The notes under the pieces: generated by a model
The model's database searches: none
What the model was told of the DNA's origin: nothing
Seen by the model: the letters and a program-made list of their open reading frames with translations, nothing else
Assembly (NCBI GenBank): GCA_045543495.1
Contig: JAZQMO010000034.1
Span: forward strand, 1-7,937
Direction of reading: 5' to 3'
DNA: 7,937 bases
Source of the DNA: RGIG5579 sp045543495
GTDB taxonomy: Bacteria > Bacillota > Clostridia > Oscillospirales > SIG627
Shown here: one piece after another, positions 7,496 to 7,937 of the stretch
Numbering within the stretch: position 1 is the stretch's first letter
Layout of the letters: each line of letters begins with the position of its first letter
Position numbers and translations under genes: made by a program

Positions 7496-7540
7496 AAAGA
7501 GAGAATTTTACTCGGGCTGTCGAGGACGTCAGCCCCTACA
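7496..7540 (+). repeat. Repeat element B, palindromic GC-rich copy
   Basis: Flank AAAGAGAGAATTTT (7496-7509) is shared with copy A. The core 7511-7539 folds as GGGCTG (7514-7519) with CAGCCC (7530-7535), a T-T mismatch, an inner CG/CG and an AGGA loop, and ends in CCCCTAC. It has the same fold as copies C and D. Confidence 0.8.
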
Positions 7541-7563
7541 TATTGGTGCAAATTTCAAATTTT

Positions 7564-7589
7564 GCAAACAGATATTTATTTTGCAAAAA
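7564..7589 (+). repeat. 26-bp perfect direct repeat, first copy
   Basis: Starts GCAAACAGAT and ends TTTGCAAAAA; identical to 7745-7770. It lies between repeat elements B and C. The bases from 7561 contain two TTTGCAAA palindromes (7561-7568 and 7580-7587). Confidence 0.85.
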
Positions 7590-7600
7590 AGACTATTTCC

Positions 7601-7629
7601 CTCGGGCCGTCGGGGACGTCGGCCCCTAC
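7601..7629 (+). repeat. Repeat element C, palindromic GC-rich copy
   Basis: GGGCCG (7604-7609) pairs with CGGCCC (7620-7625), with a T-T mismatch (7610/7619), an inner CG/CG and a GGGA loop, and ends in CCCCTAC (7623-7629). Same orientation as copy B; inverted relative to copy D. Confidence 0.8.
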
Positions 7630-7693
7630 GGGTTGGTAAAGATTTTGGTTTTGCGGATCGGGATTTATTTGGTGTTGATTTTTTGCTTTACTT

Positions 7694-7720
7694 GGCGGGA
7701 AGACCAAGGCCCTCCCCTAC
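7694..7720 (+). repeat. Possible diverged repeat element F
   Basis: GGCGGGAAGACC followed by AAGGCCCTCCCCTAC shares the CGGG start, GC richness, size and CCCCTAC end of copies B and C, but not the hairpin core. Probably a related or decayed element. Confidence 0.45.
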
Positions 7721-7744
7721 CGATTTGTGAGGTTTTTTTACAAA

Positions 7745-7770
7745 GCAAACAGATATTTATTTTGCAAAAA
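7745..7770 (+). repeat. 26-bp perfect direct repeat, second copy
   Basis: Identical to 7564-7589 at a distance of 181 bases. With the first copy it brackets elements C and F. It contains the TTTGCAAA palindrome at 7761-7768. Confidence 0.85.
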
Positions 7771-7820
7771 TAATGGATTTTTCAAGGTTGGTTAGAAATA
7801 TGAGGTAAAAATGATATCAA

Positions 7821-7851
7821 ATTTGTAGGGGCCGACGTCCTCGACGGCCCG
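7821..7851 (-). repeat. Repeat element D, inverted palindromic copy
   Basis: GGGCCG (7829-7834) pairs with CGGCCC (7845-7850), with an A-A mismatch, an inner CG/CG and a TCCT loop. Its reverse complement differs from copy C at one core position, in the loop. The left edge ATTTGTAGGGGCCGACG (7821-7837) is repeated exactly in copy E. Confidence 0.8.
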
Positions 7852-7900
7852 CAAGCCGTGGCTTTATCAATCTTCGGTTCGGGGTATGAATTTGTCTTAC

Positions 7901-7937
7901 ATTTGTAGGGGCCGACGGTCCTGTTGTGGTACCCGCC
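7901..7937 (-). repeat. Repeat element E, inverted, cut by the window end
   Basis: Shares ATTTGTAGGGGCCGACG (7901-7917) with copy D, then diverges into GTCCTGTTGTGGTACCCGCC. The final GCC could begin a right arm matching GTAGGGGC, so the element may be a longer palindrome whose end lies outside the window. Confidence 0.6.

Larger units (their letters stand above)
7264..7937. other. 674-base intergenic region rich in repeats, no convincing gene
   Basis: AT-rich DNA interrupted by GC-rich palindromic islands. Open frames across it (for example from a GTG at 7327) run through hairpins and repeat copies, lack a ribosome site, and give low-complexity repeated peptides, so none is called. No promoter, tRNA or transposase could be recognised. 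The individual repeats are listed separately. Confidence 0.8.

Noticed and set aside
7327..7773. Open frame of 148 codons through the 3' intergenic region
   Set aside because: It starts at a GTG inside a hairpin, lacks a ribosome site, runs through repeat copies A-C, and its repeated peptide (TRAVEDVSPY, PRAVGDVGPY) is simply the DNA repeat translated.
7403..7851. CRISPR array suggested by several similar short repeats
   Set aside because: The copies differ in sequence, occur in both orientations, have irregular spacing (about 60 to over 190 bases), and no cas genes are visible.
7264..7937. Insertion sequence or transposase remnant
   Set aside because: No transposase-like peptide is present in any frame; only short non-coding repeats are seen.

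Overview
The window reads as a housekeeping segment of a bacterial chromosome, most likely a Clostridia-type member of the Bacillota. The support is the GyrA sequence style, strong GGAGG-type ribosome binding sites, a small YnzC/DUF896 protein (a family typical of Bacillota), and a 3' intergenic region carrying GC-rich palindromic repeats in AT-rich DNA. The exact lineage cannot be read from the window; an uncultured gut clostridium (Oscillospirales-like) is a guess.

Layout: positions 1-7263 are almost entirely coding on the + strand, with six genes packed as one apparent transcription unit. They are the 3' part of gyrA (1-2144), a small Sfp/AcpT-like 4'-phosphopantetheinyl transferase overlapping the gyrA end (2122-2631), an RNHCP-domain zinc-ribbon protein (2633-2965), an FtsK/SpoIIIE-family membrane DNA translocase (2968-5529), an alpha-D-phosphohexomutase (5552-7063) and a DUF896/YnzC-like protein (7060-7263). 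Gaps between genes are -23, 1, 2, 22 and -4 bases. No promoter or internal terminator is visible between them. A perfect 10-bp hairpin with U-rich flanks on both strands closes the unit at 7271-7300.

Functionally the unit joins chromosome handling (DNA supercoiling by gyrase, DNA pumping by FtsK/SpoIIIE) with carrier-protein activation (phosphopantetheinylation) and hexose-phosphate interconversion, which feeds cell-envelope precursors. The link is probably co-expression of growth and division functions, not one pathway.

Positions 7264-7937 (674 bases) contain no convincing gene. They hold the terminator, a second AT-rich hairpin, a 26-bp perfect direct repeat, four TTTGCAAA palindromes, and a family of about 25-30-base GC-rich elements ending in CCCCTAC. 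These occur in both orientations. Three copies fold into the same hairpin, and one base pair differs between copies by a compensatory C-G to T-A change, suggesting that the structure is conserved. This repeat cluster is the most interesting part of the window. I see no CRISPR array, tRNA, rRNA, transposase or defence system.
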